Part shown: positions 7,676 through 16,406 of the stretch, piece by piece | Numbering within the stretch: the stretch's first letter is position 1 | Layout: every line of letters starts with the position of its first letter | Source of the DNA: ATM1 sp003577165 | GTDB lineage: Bacteria > Armatimonadota > Fimbriimonadia > Fimbriimonadales > ATM1 | DNA: 64,000 nt | Assembly (NCBI GenBank): GCA_030263715.1 | Contig: SZPM01000006.1 | Span: forward strand, 1-64,000 | Direction of reading: 5' to 3' | Position numbers and translations under genes: made by a program | The notes under the pieces: model-generated | The model's database searches: none | Seen by the model: only the letters and a program-made list of their open reading frames with translations | Told to the model about the DNA's origin: nothing

Positions 7676-9211
7676 ATGGGCACCCGAATGGACCCCTCGT
7701 TTTTCGGAGCAGGGTGTGGTCCCGGGGGAGGGAACTCGCAGTTACGTCGCCTGGAGGAATTGCGGGCGATTGCTCTACGGTATCAGCTGGAGCCTTACCC
7801 AGAGAACATCTCCGACCGTGTGCGCGACATCCCTCTTGGGCTGATGGTGATGGTAGTTGGGGAGGGGAACTTCGGCAAAAGCAGCCTCATCAACTCCCTG
7901 GCGGGTCGGGAAATCGCCCCCGTTTCCATCATCCCGAAGACGTACAAGGTGGATGTTTACCGCGAGAGTCGAGACGGGTCGGAGTATGCGGTAGTCCGAA
8001 GAGTCGGCGAGGCTACCGGGACTCAAATGTCAATCGCCGAGGCAATCAGCATGTGCGAAGCCGAGGAGGCGAGACTGTCCGACGCTGCGCAACAGGGAGT
8101 CGATCGCGAATCGACGATTGTCGAAGTGATCTGGAATTACTGCGGGCTTCAGTTTGGGCCGGAAATTTGCCTAATAGACACGCCCGGGCTCGCTCAATTT
8201 AGCATTTCCTCCGACGTGGAAGTCAAATCACTCGTCAAAGGCCTTGGCACACCTTATACCATCGATGAAGTGTGGGCTCATTGGTACCACCGTTCCGACC
8301 TCGTGCTGTGGGCTTTCCAAGCAGACAAGATGGAGTCCAGGGAAACAAGGGACACGTTGCAGAAGCTCACTCGCACTTTCCACAAGCGCATCGTACCAGT
8401 CGCCACAAAAGCAGACCTGATACCAAGAGAGAGGTGGAATGAGGTCGTTGGTCGATTCAGATCAATCTACGAGCCGATACTGGGACAGCAGATCGAGCAG
8501 TCGCTGTGCTTGACTATTAGCGGGGGAAAGGGAAGAAGCGTCTGTGGCACTGGCATCGCTGAGCTTACATCGTTCTTGCGGAGGGTTGCGACGGAGAGCG
8601 CAGAGCGAAAGAGCGAGGCTGATGAAGCCTTCATCCAAGACGCTGCATCAAGTATGGAGGTGCTCCTGACAAAAAGCGCAAACCAACTGCTACAGAACCT
8701 CCGAACAATTGCGGATACGGCAGATGAGATAGCGTTGCGAGCTATGGCAGAGGTGCGACGAGCCGTTGATCGTGCGATCAAACAAGGGCATGAATACGTT
8801 CAGCAGAGGATTCCTGGGCTGCGATCTCTGCTGGCCGCGCTCTACAGGAAATTCCAAGCCGGACGATATAGCAGAGCGGAGGCCAAGTCCATCGCTGAGA
8901 GGGAAGTACTGAGTTTATTGGATGTGCCGAAGTTGGAGCGCATCCTAAATGACAACCTTACCAGGGCAGGGCAAGCGGTTACCTCCATGGCAGAGGCGAT
9001 TTGTCACTCCAAGCAACTCGGGAGCGTGGATGTCGGTGCATTCGGCATTCCAGCCAAGGATTCATTCAGGATGAAGATGCAGGTTCCACACGTTCGTGTG
9101 CCTGATCGCATCAGTCTGCCCAGACTTGAGCTGCCAAATCCCGGCTGCTTACTCCCCGTTGCGGGTGCGGCAGTATCAGTTGCGTTGTTCTATCTCTCTC
9201 TGACGGGATAA
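7676..9211 (+). CDS. dynamin-like GTPase with C-terminal membrane anchor (triad gene A), 511 aa
   Basis: N-terminal GTPase domain with all nucleotide motifs: G1 GEGNFGKS (62-69), a G2-type Thr in IIPKTYKVDVY (about 89), G3 DTPG (168-171) and G4 TKAD (244-247). A large insertion (about 95-165) lies between G2 and G3. The C-terminal half is helical, as in dynamin stalks. The last about 20 residues (CLLPVAGAAVSVALFYLSL) form a tail anchor. Bacterial dynamin-like proteins remodel or tether membranes and often work in pairs. This is the first of three plus-strand genes, 28 bases before gene B. ATG 7688 is an alternative start. Base composition is less GC-rich than neighbours, suggesting acquisition. 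Function here is unknown. Confidence 0.82.
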   Translation: MGTRMDPSFFGAGCGPGGGNSQLRRLEELRAIALRYQLEPYPENISDRVRDIPLGLMVMVVGEGNFGKSSLINSLAGREIAPVSIIPKTYKVDVYRESRDGSEYAVVRRVGEATGTQMSIAEAISMCEAEEARLSDAAQQGVDRESTIVEVIWNYCGLQFGPEICLIDTPGLAQFSISSDVEVKSLVKGLGTPYTIDEVWAHWYHRSDLVLWAFQADKMESRETRDTLQKLTRTFHKRIVPVATKADLIPRERWNEVVGRFRSIYEPILGQQIEQSLCLTISGGKGRSVCGTGIAELTSFLRRVATESAERKSEADEAFIQDAASSMEVLLTKSANQLLQNLRTIADTADEIALRAMAEVRRAVDRAIKQGHEYVQQRIPGLRSLLAALYRKFQAGRYSRAEAKSIAEREVLSLLDVPKLERILNDNLTRAGQAVTSMAEAICHSKQLGSVDVGAFGIPAKDSFRMKMQVPHVRVPDRISLPRLELPNPGCLLPVAGAAVSVALFYLSLTG

Positions 9212-9239
9212 GACTGTCCTGCAGGTCCAGAATTCTAGC

Positions 9240-10442
9240 ATGACCATAGATGACTATTTCGAATCGCTAACAACGGCGCTTCGCCAGTACGTAGAGGCCT
9301 TCCGGAAATCAGGAGAGGAATTCGTGCGCGACGGCTTGGCAGAACCACTCGATGTGGAGGTACTCCGCGCGATCAAGGAGGCGACCGGCGCTGACCACTG
9401 GGATCTGCTCCGAGTTCTCGGCAAGTTGGACAAGGACCTTGAAGAGCTGAGGAGGCTTGCCCGTCATACAGAGCCAGCACCCGGGCATTACGAGAACTGG
9501 ACACGCTACTGGATCACAGCGTCTCCGCAGATCGGCGTGGTACGGCAGCTTGTTCGGGAGATTCTGACGCCACAACTAGCACGAGTTCGAAGTCGGCTGG
9601 TTGAGTTTCGTACTTCCAAGCAGGTCTATCGCTACGTAACACCCCGCAAACTGAGGTTCCGAGTCGAAGGGCCCGCGTTCACCATGCCGGAGCGGCAGGG
9701 CCGTTTTCGTTCCCTGATGCGGACCGTTGTTCGGCTCATATGCCTGGGTTTTCGCAAGGCGGAGTTCGTAGGCAGTCTGGGCGGCGAAGCGTTTGCGAGT
9801 ATGCTCCAGCGGGAGGAAGTGCACTCGGTGGTGCAAAGTGGTTCGAAGAGAACGATTCGGAAACTGATTCCACTTGAGGTCGACTTTGCCAGAGAGTTCT
9901 CACAGTTCGCAGCGAAGGATCCAATAATGGAGGCCGCTGATGTAATAGCCACGGAACACGTTCCAAACGCTGTTTTTTCGGGCATTGCCCGACACTTCGC
10001 GAATGCTGTGGAGGAGCGCATCCGGGCCCTGTATCGCACCTCGTTCCCGGCGGTTGAGGCGAGAGTCTCATGCATTTCAAACGGTTGGATCTCTCTTTCT
10101 CGCCGCATGCCACCTGCGCTGATCGCCGCAGTCAGCACGGCAGTCGCCTCGGTTTTGGCGTACCGATCGACCGGTCTGGGCTCGGGGTGGACAAGCGGGC
10201 CGACGGCATGGGTGCTAATTGGCCTACTGATGGCCAAGATGAGCTCACTTATGCTCCGTACTGAGCTGGCGAATGCACTGATCAGGACGGGAGGGCAGCA
10301 GCTGAGTGACGCGGCGATTCAGTGGGCACATCAGGTCGCAGACCAGGTAGACGATGACATGATGGCTTCAGTCGTCGCAAATGTCGGGGTGCAGCTGAGT
10401 CCGCGGCCTCTCCAGCGGGCACTCAGGGGGGAACTAGAGTGA
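9240..10442 (+). CDS. membrane protein of dynamin-like triad (gene B), 400 aa
   Basis: No recognisable family. The first 280 residues are largely helical and charged, with heptad-like stretches (LGKLDKDLEELRRLARH; RQLVREILTPQLARVRSRLVEF). Two hydrophobic helices follow at about 291-309 and 321-340, then an amphipathic C-terminus. It has no nucleotide-binding motif. It sits between two dynamin-like GTPases and its TGA overlaps the GTG start of gene C, so it is translationally coupled. The two-helix hairpin suggests it is the membrane partner or scaffold for the GTPases, as the non-GTPase member of LeoABC-like operons might be. That role is inference. Confidence 0.72.
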   Translation: MTIDDYFESLTTALRQYVEAFRKSGEEFVRDGLAEPLDVEVLRAIKEATGADHWDLLRVLGKLDKDLEELRRLARHTEPAPGHYENWTRYWITASPQIGVVRQLVREILTPQLARVRSRLVEFRTSKQVYRYVTPRKLRFRVEGPAFTMPERQGRFRSLMRTVVRLICLGFRKAEFVGSLGGEAFASMLQREEVHSVVQSGSKRTIRKLIPLEVDFAREFSQFAAKDPIMEAADVIATEHVPNAVFSGIARHFANAVEERIRALYRTSFPAVEARVSCISNGWISLSRRMPPALIAAVSTAVASVLAYRSTGLGSGWTSGPTAWVLIGLLMAKMSSLMLRTELANALIRTGGQQLSDAAIQWAHQVADQVDDDMMASVVANVGVQLSPRPLQRALRGELE

Positions 10443-12166
10443 ATAGTGGCACTATCGAAGAGTGTACGACGTTGCTGAGGCTGTTGCAGGAGGAACGCGG
10501 GCTTTGCCACGTGTATAGAGAGGATAAAGCCCTGGCGGAAGCCGCCGATCTGCTCGCAGAATGGCTGAGTCAGCTGGCAGAACATTCCGATCGCTTGAGG
10601 GTTGTGCTGATCGGCGAGTTCAACGCCGGCAAGTCTACAGTTGTCAATGCGCTTCTCGGAAAGGAAGTGGCATTTGTAGATCCGTTTGAGGCAACGATGT
10701 GCGTTGCCGTCTACAAGCCTGATTCGGAAGAGTACGCCATACTCAAAAGAGGGGGCACCAACCAGAGGCTATCGCTTCCAGAATTCGTCAACTTGTGTTC
10801 AGCTCGATCCCTGGCTGACGTGGAATTGGCTGAGATTCACGTGCAATTTGCAGGCGAGTATTTGCTGTACGACACTCCTGGATTGTCGTCCCTCAACGAG
10901 CGACACGAATACTGGGCTGAGTGGGCCGTCAAGGCCGCCGACGTGTTGCTCTGGATCATCGACCCGAACGACATTCTATCAGCAAAGGAAGGTGCGTTCC
11001 TTATAGCGGCGAAACGAAGCGGCATTCCGATTCGGTTGATCCTCAGCAAGTCGGACACCTTGACCAGTCATGAGATTTCGGAGGTTGGGAAGGAAGTCGA
11101 AAGCAGATTAGGATACTCGGAGACGGATCTGATGGTCGTTTCAGCATTGACGCATACCCCTTCTTCGCCCGATCCTGGAATCGACGCACTGATCACGGAA
11201 CTCGGCCTGCTTGCTGAGGAATCATCCGCTACAAAGGCGGCCGCACACGCGGCAAAAACGATCGAAGTCGTCACAGAGTGCGTGCGCATCATTGATTCCC
11301 TGCTTGAACGGAATGGTTCAGAGTGCGAGTGGCTTAGCGCGGAGCGAGATCTGATTGAAAAGCAAGCTCAAGCCGTCATGAGTGGACTCCTAAGTGACTT
11401 TGAACATCGGTTCCGAACTGCGCTTAGAAAGCATCTCCAGAGACACCTGTTCCGACAATTGGGCACTCGCGTTGCAGAGAATCCTGGCGACCTCGTTGAG
11501 AATTTAATAGCGAACTTCAGGACTGGCGAGGAACAACGGCTGATTTCAGAATTTGTCAAGTCGGTACATGAGGAAGCCAAGGCAATGTGGAATCGCCACT
11601 TTGCGGAGCGCGAGGCAGAACTTAGACGGCAAATCGAAGCACTGATGGAGCAAGGCCTGGAAGATCCTATCACTAAGGAGTTCTTGGCCGACCAACTCAG
11701 AGCGACGCGAGCACGACAAGTCGCGGTGGTCCGGGCGTTCGATTCTCAGAGCACTGACGACCGTCTCAAGCAGATGCAGTTGGCCGTCCTCGGTGGTGGG
11801 GCAGTGGCAGCGATTGCGGCAGCGAGCATGGTGCCGCTCCTAGTTGGGGCAGTAATTGCGTTCGGCCTGGGACTTGGCCGAACGCCCCGGCGGGCCGATC
11901 AGTCGGCCAACTCTCCCAGTGTGGAGGACGTAAAGAGGGAGGCCGAGATTGAAGAGCGATTTAGCGCGGTACTGGCCGAGGCGGCGAAAGATCGAATCAG
12001 CGATCCACTAGTTGAGTTTCTCAATGGGATTAAGGCGGTGGCGCTTGAGGAGATATCTATGAACCGGTACGGCAGGGGGCCGGACGAAATCGAGCAAACT
12101 CGCACGGTGCTCCTAGAGTTAAGGGGTCGCCTTACAGACGGCGGAGCCTTGCCCGTTAGAACTTGA
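10439..12166 (+). CDS. dynamin-like GTPase with internal membrane hairpin (triad gene C), 575 aa
   Basis: GTPase domain near the N-terminus: G1 GEFNAGKS (59-66), G2 Thr in FEATMCVAVY (86), G3 DTPG (145-148), G4 SKSD (203-206). A long helical stalk with coiled-coil character (about 265-440) follows. A strongly hydrophobic, Ala/Gly-rich hairpin at 448-480 occupies the position of the membrane-inserting paddle in bacterial dynamins such as BDLP, and a helical return completes the fold. The start is GTG, overlapping the stop of gene B (GTGA). It differs from gene A in where the membrane segment sits, so the two GTPases look like non-equivalent partners. Expected role: GTP-driven membrane remodelling, tethering or repair. 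Confidence 0.85.
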   Translation: MNSGTIEECTTLLRLLQEERGLCHVYREDKALAEAADLLAEWLSQLAEHSDRLRVVLIGEFNAGKSTVVNALLGKEVAFVDPFEATMCVAVYKPDSEEYAILKRGGTNQRLSLPEFVNLCSARSLADVELAEIHVQFAGEYLLYDTPGLSSLNERHEYWAEWAVKAADVLLWIIDPNDILSAKEGAFLIAAKRSGIPIRLILSKSDTLTSHEISEVGKEVESRLGYSETDLMVVSALTHTPSSPDPGIDALITELGLLAEESSATKAAAHAAKTIEVVTECVRIIDSLLERNGSECEWLSAERDLIEKQAQAVMSGLLSDFEHRFRTALRKHLQRHLFRQLGTRVAENPGDLVENLIANFRTGEEQRLISEFVKSVHEEAKAMWNRHFAEREAELRRQIEALMEQGLEDPITKEFLADQLRATRARQVAVVRAFDSQSTDDRLKQMQLAVLGGGAVAAIAAASMVPLLVGAVIAFGLGLGRTPRRADQSANSPSVEDVKREAEIEERFSAVLAEAAKDRISDPLVEFLNGIKAVALEEISMNRYGRGPDEIEQTRTVLLELRGRLTDGGALPVRT

Positions 12167-12371
12167 ACGTGAGCGGCTTGATCCCCTCCGAGGCCAGCTT
12201 GACGGCGTGTGCCGGATCTCCGAGGTAATGAAACGTGCCCGCAGAGTGGTCATGGAAGAACCCTGGCGTGTGCTGATGCAGTTCGCCCCCGTTCGCCCAG
12301 TGCCCGACATTGATCGCTTTGCTTTCGACTGTCGGCTTCCACCAACCGTTCTCAAATCCCGTAAGCTCCAT
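12156..12371 (-). CDS. small His-rich hypothetical protein, 71 aa
   Basis: Small protein rich in His, Gly and aromatic residues (GHWANGG, HQHTPGFFHDHSAG). ATG 12371 is preceded by GGAGG at 7 bases, the best ribosome site in this neighbourhood, which argues for a real gene. It begins inside the 3' end of the zinc-ribbon gene on the same strand, and its own 3' end overlaps the end of dynamin gene C by 11 bases in convergent orientation. I recognise no family. The His pairs could bind a metal. Confidence 0.5.
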   Translation of the reverse strand: MELTGFENGWWKPTVESKAINVGHWANGGELHQHTPGFFHDHSAGTFHYLGDPAHAVKLASEGIKPLTFKF

Positions 12372-13059
12372 GATCAATCCTCCTCAAGGCCTCACGAGCC
12401 ATTTCATGGTGCTCGTTGAGGACAAGCGCTTGTACTAGTAACTCTCGCGCCTCGTCATGTCGTTGCCGTTTCGAATATACCGCACTCAAGCAGAATAGGA
12501 GATCAGCCTTCCTCCAGGCGGTGAGGCGGCCGGACTCACTTATCGCGTAGGCCTCTGCTGTCATGTCCCCGAAAATGAGGCCGAGGATTGTACCGATCCC
12601 TGGGTAGATTGCCGTGCCGGCGACAGCGCCCCCTCCCTTCCCGAGGAATCCCCACTTAAGTCTCGCCTTCGCCTGGTCGGTTTCGGCATCGATTAGGGCC
12701 CGCTTCAGGGTTGCCTCTGCAGAACCGAGTTCGCCCTCTTCGAACTCCCCCAGGAACTGGACCATGAACGCAACATGGTTCGCGCAGGAAGCACATGTTC
12801 CGTCACCCATGCAGCTATGGCAAGGATGCTGGCCCATTCGCCCGGTTCCATCACAAACCGCACATCGGGTCGACCCATCGCATGCAGGGCAACTGTTCAA
12901 CTGATGCTTCGGTCTACGTTCCCGGCGAGTGACCGCTTGGGCAGATCGACATGACTCGCAGATAGGTTGGCTGGCCGTGCGAGCTGCGCGAAATGCCGGC
13001 ATGCCGCAGATCACACACGGCAATTTTTCCAGGAAGCCTCCCCGGTTCGGAGATTCCAT
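12352..13059 (-). CDS. DnaJ-type zinc-ribbon, glycine-zipper and TPR protein, 235 aa
   Basis: Three parts are visible. Residues 15-92 carry twelve cysteines in six CXXC pairs, including CPACDG, CAVCDGTG and CHSCMGDG, the repeat style of the DnaJ central zinc domain. Residues about 138-165 form a glycine-zipper hydrophobic segment (GFLGKGGGAVAGTA then GIGTILGLIFGD), probably membrane-inserting. Residues about 180-230 look like a TPR or helical repeat (ADLLFCLSAVYSKRQRHDEARELLVQAL). There is no J domain, so this is not a full co-chaperone. It may bind unfolded protein at a membrane. It converges on the dynamin triad and overlaps the small gene downstream. Confidence 0.68.
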   Translation of the reverse strand: MESPNRGGFLEKLPCVICGMPAFRAARTASQPICESCRSAQAVTRRERRPKHQLNSCPACDGSTRCAVCDGTGRMGQHPCHSCMGDGTCASCANHVAFMVQFLGEFEEGELGSAEATLKRALIDAETDQAKARLKWGFLGKGGGAVAGTAIYPGIGTILGLIFGDMTAEAYAISESGRLTAWRKADLLFCLSAVYSKRQRHDEARELLVQALVLNEHHEMAREALRRIDHGAYGI

Positions 13060-13545
13060 TTCAGTTCTTCCTGGCCATTATGATATCAAGCTTGGCTGCT
13101 GCTTTCATCGCGAGTGCCTCTGTGTTAGAGAGGTCCGCTTAGAGGCAGGCGACGACGCGGGACGTGGATCGCATGACGGCTCAGCACCGCCTCGTTTTCT
13201 CAACTCCGTTCCGCAGCACCGGGCCGGGACGAGGCGGAAGCCTCCTTCCGAATCGAGGAGGAAGCGTGGCCGCAGGAACCACCCGGGCGGGGGGCGCCGG
13301 ATGAGGCGATGGCATCTGGTGTCATTCTAATCACTTCTGAACGTCCAACGTAGGTTAGGCGGACCAGTTCGCAATACAGTCCTGGACTGCTCAGATCAAC
13401 GCGCCCGTCCGACTTTCCAATTGGGGTGCCGAATGGGTCCCGCTTGGATCACGATTCGCTGCAAGCTGCTCGGCGGGGCTAGGCAGCGACAGCGTCCGTC
13501 CGGTGCAGATCGAGGTAGGGCTTCCCCGTCCCGCCCCTCCCGCCT
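13060..13545. other. intergenic region, about 490 bases, no gene recognised
   Basis: Upstream region of the zinc-ribbon gene. Open frames here are short and of low coding quality. A GC-rich stretch around 13225-13300 contains several short inverted repeats (for example GAGGCGGAAGCCTCC), but no convincing terminator, RNA gene or known motif. Confidence 0.4.
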
Positions 13546-13803
13546 TTACGCTTCGTCAGGCAGGATCGGCGTCCCCTGTACGGTACGCCAGCAATTTGGG
13601 TTGAACGGCGAGGCTCCCCACCCGGTACTGAACGGAGACCAAACGACGGTCCGCGGAGCGGAAAGCCGCATTTGAGCCAGGAGGTCCCGCTTGTCGCGTA
13701 CGTCCTTCACCTTTCCCTCTTTGATGCGACGTTCACAAGTGGCGACGACATCTTCGAGAGAGTAATGCTGACCTGTCCGAAAGTTGTGCCAAGAGCTGCT
13801 CAT
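13546..13803 (-). CDS. hypothetical protein, 85 aa, possibly C-terminally disrupted
   Basis: ATG 13803 has GGAGG nine bases upstream. The first about 45 residues (HNFRTGQHYSLEDVVATCERR, then a Lys/Arg/Asp helix) look like genuine protein. The C-terminal half (VVWSPFSTGWGASPFNPNCW) is less convincing and may be out-of-frame read-through, so a frameshifted remnant is possible. No family recognised. It is isolated between the dynamin region and the WD40 gene. Confidence 0.35.
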   Translation of the reverse strand: MSSSWHNFRTGQHYSLEDVVATCERRIKEGKVKDVRDKRDLLAQMRLSAPRTVVWSPFSTGWGASPFNPNCWRTVQGTPILPDEA

Positions 13804-13927
13804 GCTAACGTGCCTCCAAGCTCCTTGATCTCATTTAATTACCTGAGTGCAGAGCCCGGATGGGGGCGAAAAATGGAGTGCCTTCCGACCCACGAGCCCG
13901 TGGACAACCTCGGCCAACCGCGTGACG

Positions 13928-14827
13928 TTACTTCAGCGACCAGGTGCGGAGGGTGTAGTCCATGCTGGAGGTGTACGCCGTCTTGCCGTCCGGAGAGATG
14001 GCGACGCCGGTGACGGGACGCTCATGCTTTTCGGCTTTCCACTTGACGCTGAAGTCCGACGCGTTCAACGCAACGACGAGGTTGTCCTGAGTTCCGACGA
14101 TCACCAGCGTGCCGTCGGGGGTGATGGCGACCGCGTTCGCTTCGAACTCCGCTGAGGCTTTCTCCGTTCCCGACGCGAGGTCCCACGATTTGACCGCTCC
14201 GCCCCCACCCGAGACGAGAGTCTTTCCGTCGGCGGAGAACGCGATGGCTCTGCCCGTCGAAGAATGCTGCCACGATTTCGTCGCCTTTAGAGTGGCCGCA
14301 TCCCACAGGTTGATCGAGCCGCCGCCGTCTATCGTCGCGACGAGTTTGCCGTCCGGTGACACTGCGATGCCGTTGACCATCCAGTTGTGTGGGAGTTTCT
14401 TCGCCTCCCCCCCGGAGCCCACGTTCCAAACTCGGGCCGCGTTGTCTTTGCATGCCGCGAATATTCGTTTGCCGTCGGGAGCGAACGCGACGCCGAGGAT
14501 CGCGCCCTCGGAGTCGGTAAACATCTGGAGTTCCTTGTGCGAGGCGACGTCCCATATCTTGAGTTTTTTGTACATCTCGCCGGATGCGAGAAGTTTTCCG
14601 TCGGGACTGAAGGCGACGCAGTGGACTTCACCATCGTGGCCTTCGAGCGCAGCGACCGACTGCTTCGAGGCCGGATCCCAGAGTCGCACGGTGCGATCCA
14701 CGCTTCCGGACGCGAGGGCCTTTCCGTTCGCGGAGATCGCGACGCAGGAGACCTCTCGCGTGTGGCCCGTGAGGGTCGCAGTGTCCTGCGAGACGAGCGC
14801 CACGAGCGCAAGGAACAGATACTTCAC
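13928..14827 (-). CDS. secreted WD40-repeat beta-propeller protein, 299 aa
   Basis: A short signal peptide (residues 1-14) is followed by about seven WD40 repeats of 38-42 residues. Each contains a GH-like turn, an SPDGK or SANGK loop and a terminal LWD, VWN, SWD or TWS; examples are GHTREVSCVAIS and VRLWDP in the first blade and YTLRTWSLK in the last. The repeats are sufficient for one closed seven-bladed propeller. It probably acts as an exported interaction scaffold. The start codon is GTG at 14827; no better in-frame start is visible. It is transcribed alone, downstream of the 14895-15395 gene on the same strand. Confidence 0.88.
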   Translation of the reverse strand: MKYLFLALVALVSQDTATLTGHTREVSCVAISANGKALASGSVDRTVRLWDPASKQSVAALEGHDGEVHCVAFSPDGKLLASGEMYKKLKIWDVASHKELQMFTDSEGAILGVAFAPDGKRIFAACKDNAARVWNVGSGGEAKKLPHNWMVNGIAVSPDGKLVATIDGGGSINLWDAATLKATKSWQHSSTGRAIAFSADGKTLVSGGGGAVKSWDLASGTEKASAEFEANAVAITPDGTLVIVGTQDNLVVALNASDFSVKWKAEKHERPVTGVAISPDGKTAYTSSMDYTLRTWSLK

Positions 14828-14894
14828 GGGCGCATCTTAGACGATTCTGCGGCGAGTCATACGAGTGCACTCGGCGCGGCGAGCAGCAACGGTG

Positions 14895-15395
14895 TCACTG
14901 GATGACCCTTGTGCGCCGCGTCTCGGAGTCTTCCATAACGAGGAACCCCGGTACCACGCCACTGACCGGGCCACCGACGAGTTCGACTTCGGACTGATAA
15001 GTCAGGGGAAAAACCTCCAAGGGGCTGGACTTGCCGAGGCAGGCGTAGGCTGCCGCGATCTCGGCTTGGTCTGGCGCAACCACACCATACCAAAAGGACA
15101 CCGGACCGCCGTCGGTCACGATCGCCGGCTGAATCGTTCCGAGGTCCAAATCTTCGGGAGTGGGAGGAGTCAGATACCCGCGCATGAAAGTGCCGTCCGC
15201 CAACGCAAAGGAAGCGCGCACTACGAAGATGCCATCCCTCGCATCCAGGGATCCAGCGACTTCGTACGGACGAACGGTCGCTTCGTCCTGACCCTCTTCG
15301 CCCTCTTCGTCGAGCGCAAATTCCCAGACAGGGTGACGGTCTAAGTCTTCGAGTATGAGATCATACACCTGCTTGCGAATCTTGCCAACTTCCAT
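14895..15395 (-). CDS. conserved hypothetical protein, 166 aa
   Basis: Soluble alpha/beta protein with an N-terminal helix (VGKIRKQVYDLILEDLDRHP) followed by WEFALDEEGEEGQDEATVRPY, a stretch I associate with a widespread uncharacterised family. It continues with alternating beta strands (GIFVVRASFALADGTFMRGYL). It has no signal peptide or catalytic motif I can name. Isolated proteins of this sort are often orphan immunity-like or housekeeping factors, but nothing here shows which. It is 67 bases upstream of the WD40 gene on the same strand. Confidence 0.62.
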   Translation of the reverse strand: MEVGKIRKQVYDLILEDLDRHPVWEFALDEEGEEGQDEATVRPYEVAGSLDARDGIFVVRASFALADGTFMRGYLTPPTPEDLDLGTIQPAIVTDGGPVSFWYGVVAPDQAEIAAAYACLGKSSPLEVFPLTYQSEVELVGGPVSGVVPGFLVMEDSETRRTRVIQ

Positions 15396-15863
15396 CGTCC
15401 GCGCCTAATCACGGAGTGTATCCGCAGCAGCGCGGGGCGATTGCAACCTGTCTGGTCCTCCGGCTGTTGATGCCGGAGTCGCGCACTTCCACTCGGGTCC
15501 CGTGAATTCGCGGATGTGCGATCCGCTGCCGGATGGTCACGACCGAGCGCAGGACTCTATGCAGATTCGGATTGAAGTGTCGATGCGAACCCATGTGATG
15601 CGGCCATGGTGAAATCGGTTCCCGTGGACAGCCGAGCACGGACGAGCGGCACAGAACCCTGGCGCCGACTCGGACTTCGGCGGCCGCTCATCCGTGCCAC
15701 CCGATTTTCGATTTAGGCTTCACCCCGGCCACCCGCAGGCCATCCCCGAAACTCGCCCGACGCGGCAGGAATGACGTGCGTCATGAGTAGGGAAGCGGTC
15801 ATCCGCACTGTCCTTAGGTTTTGGTGTATGTGGACATCCAGAAATGCTAAAGGCAGTCGCCGG
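15396..15863. other. intergenic region, about 470 bases, carrying a partial palindromic repeat
   Basis: No gene supported. The only recognisable element is a half copy of the dispersed palindromic repeat at 15685-15735. The rest is GC-rich sequence without strong open frames. Confidence 0.5.
15685..15735 (+). repeat. dispersed palindromic repeat, copy A (3' half)
   Basis: Carries the right inner arm CGCTCATCCGTGCCACCCG followed by the tail ATTTTCGATTT and the outer arm CTTCACCCCGGCCACCCG. The left half of the element is missing. Confidence 0.8.
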
Positions 15864-16406
15864 TCAGTCGACTGTGAGATCCGGCTCTGGCAAACCAACA
15901 CGCATGAAGTAGCGCGCAAATGCTTGGGACAAGTGTTCACGATACGGAGATCTCAATCGTACACGAATTTTGCTTCGCAAGCAAAGCTCTTCCAAGTATG
16001 CTTTTGGAACAGTATATATCGTCTGGAAGCTCACAATCTTCTGAGCGAAGGTGAGCTCCGCGGCAGAGCACTTGTCTAGAAGATGCAGAGCGGGCCTTCG
16101 CCCCTTGGCCACGTCCTCACGGTCACTCTTTTTCGGGTATAGTTTGCTCGCGTCATCAAGAGCGCACAAGATAATTTGTCGGTCCGGGTCTTCTGAGCGC
16201 GCAAGGTCGCAACTTTGCGTCAACACGACCACGTCAAAAACGTTCACGCGTGTCAGGGTGGTTGCGGTCGTGTGTGGCTTTAGCTCACTGTACAGCCCAG
16301 TCGGCACAAGGGGAATTGGAACGTTAAAAAAGATGTCTCCTTGTTGAATATCCGGAAACTTGCCGACCTCGTACCAGCCGGAGGCGGCCGCAGGGTCACT
16401 CTTCAC
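15864..16406 (-). CDS. hypothetical protein of TIGR04255-associated module (TQSCDL protein), 180 aa
   Basis: Soluble protein with the motifs FPDIQQGDIFFNVPI near the N-terminus and VFDVVVLTQSCDLARSEDP in the centre, hallmarks of an uncharacterised family that I associate with sporadically distributed gene sets. I placed the start at GTG 16406, which overlaps the stop of the middle gene by 11 bases. ATG 16487 or 16460 would add an unconvincing N-terminus. It is the third gene of a minus-strand trio with a TIGR04255 protein. The conserved QSCD could be an active site. Lower GC than flanks suggests transfer. Function unknown. Confidence 0.65.
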   Translation of the reverse strand: MKSDPAAASGWYEVGKFPDIQQGDIFFNVPIPLVPTGLYSELKPHTTATTLTRVNVFDVVVLTQSCDLARSEDPDRQIILCALDDASKLYPKKSDREDVAKGRRPALHLLDKCSAAELTFAQKIVSFQTIYTVPKAYLEELCLRSKIRVRLRSPYREHLSQAFARYFMRVGLPEPDLTVD

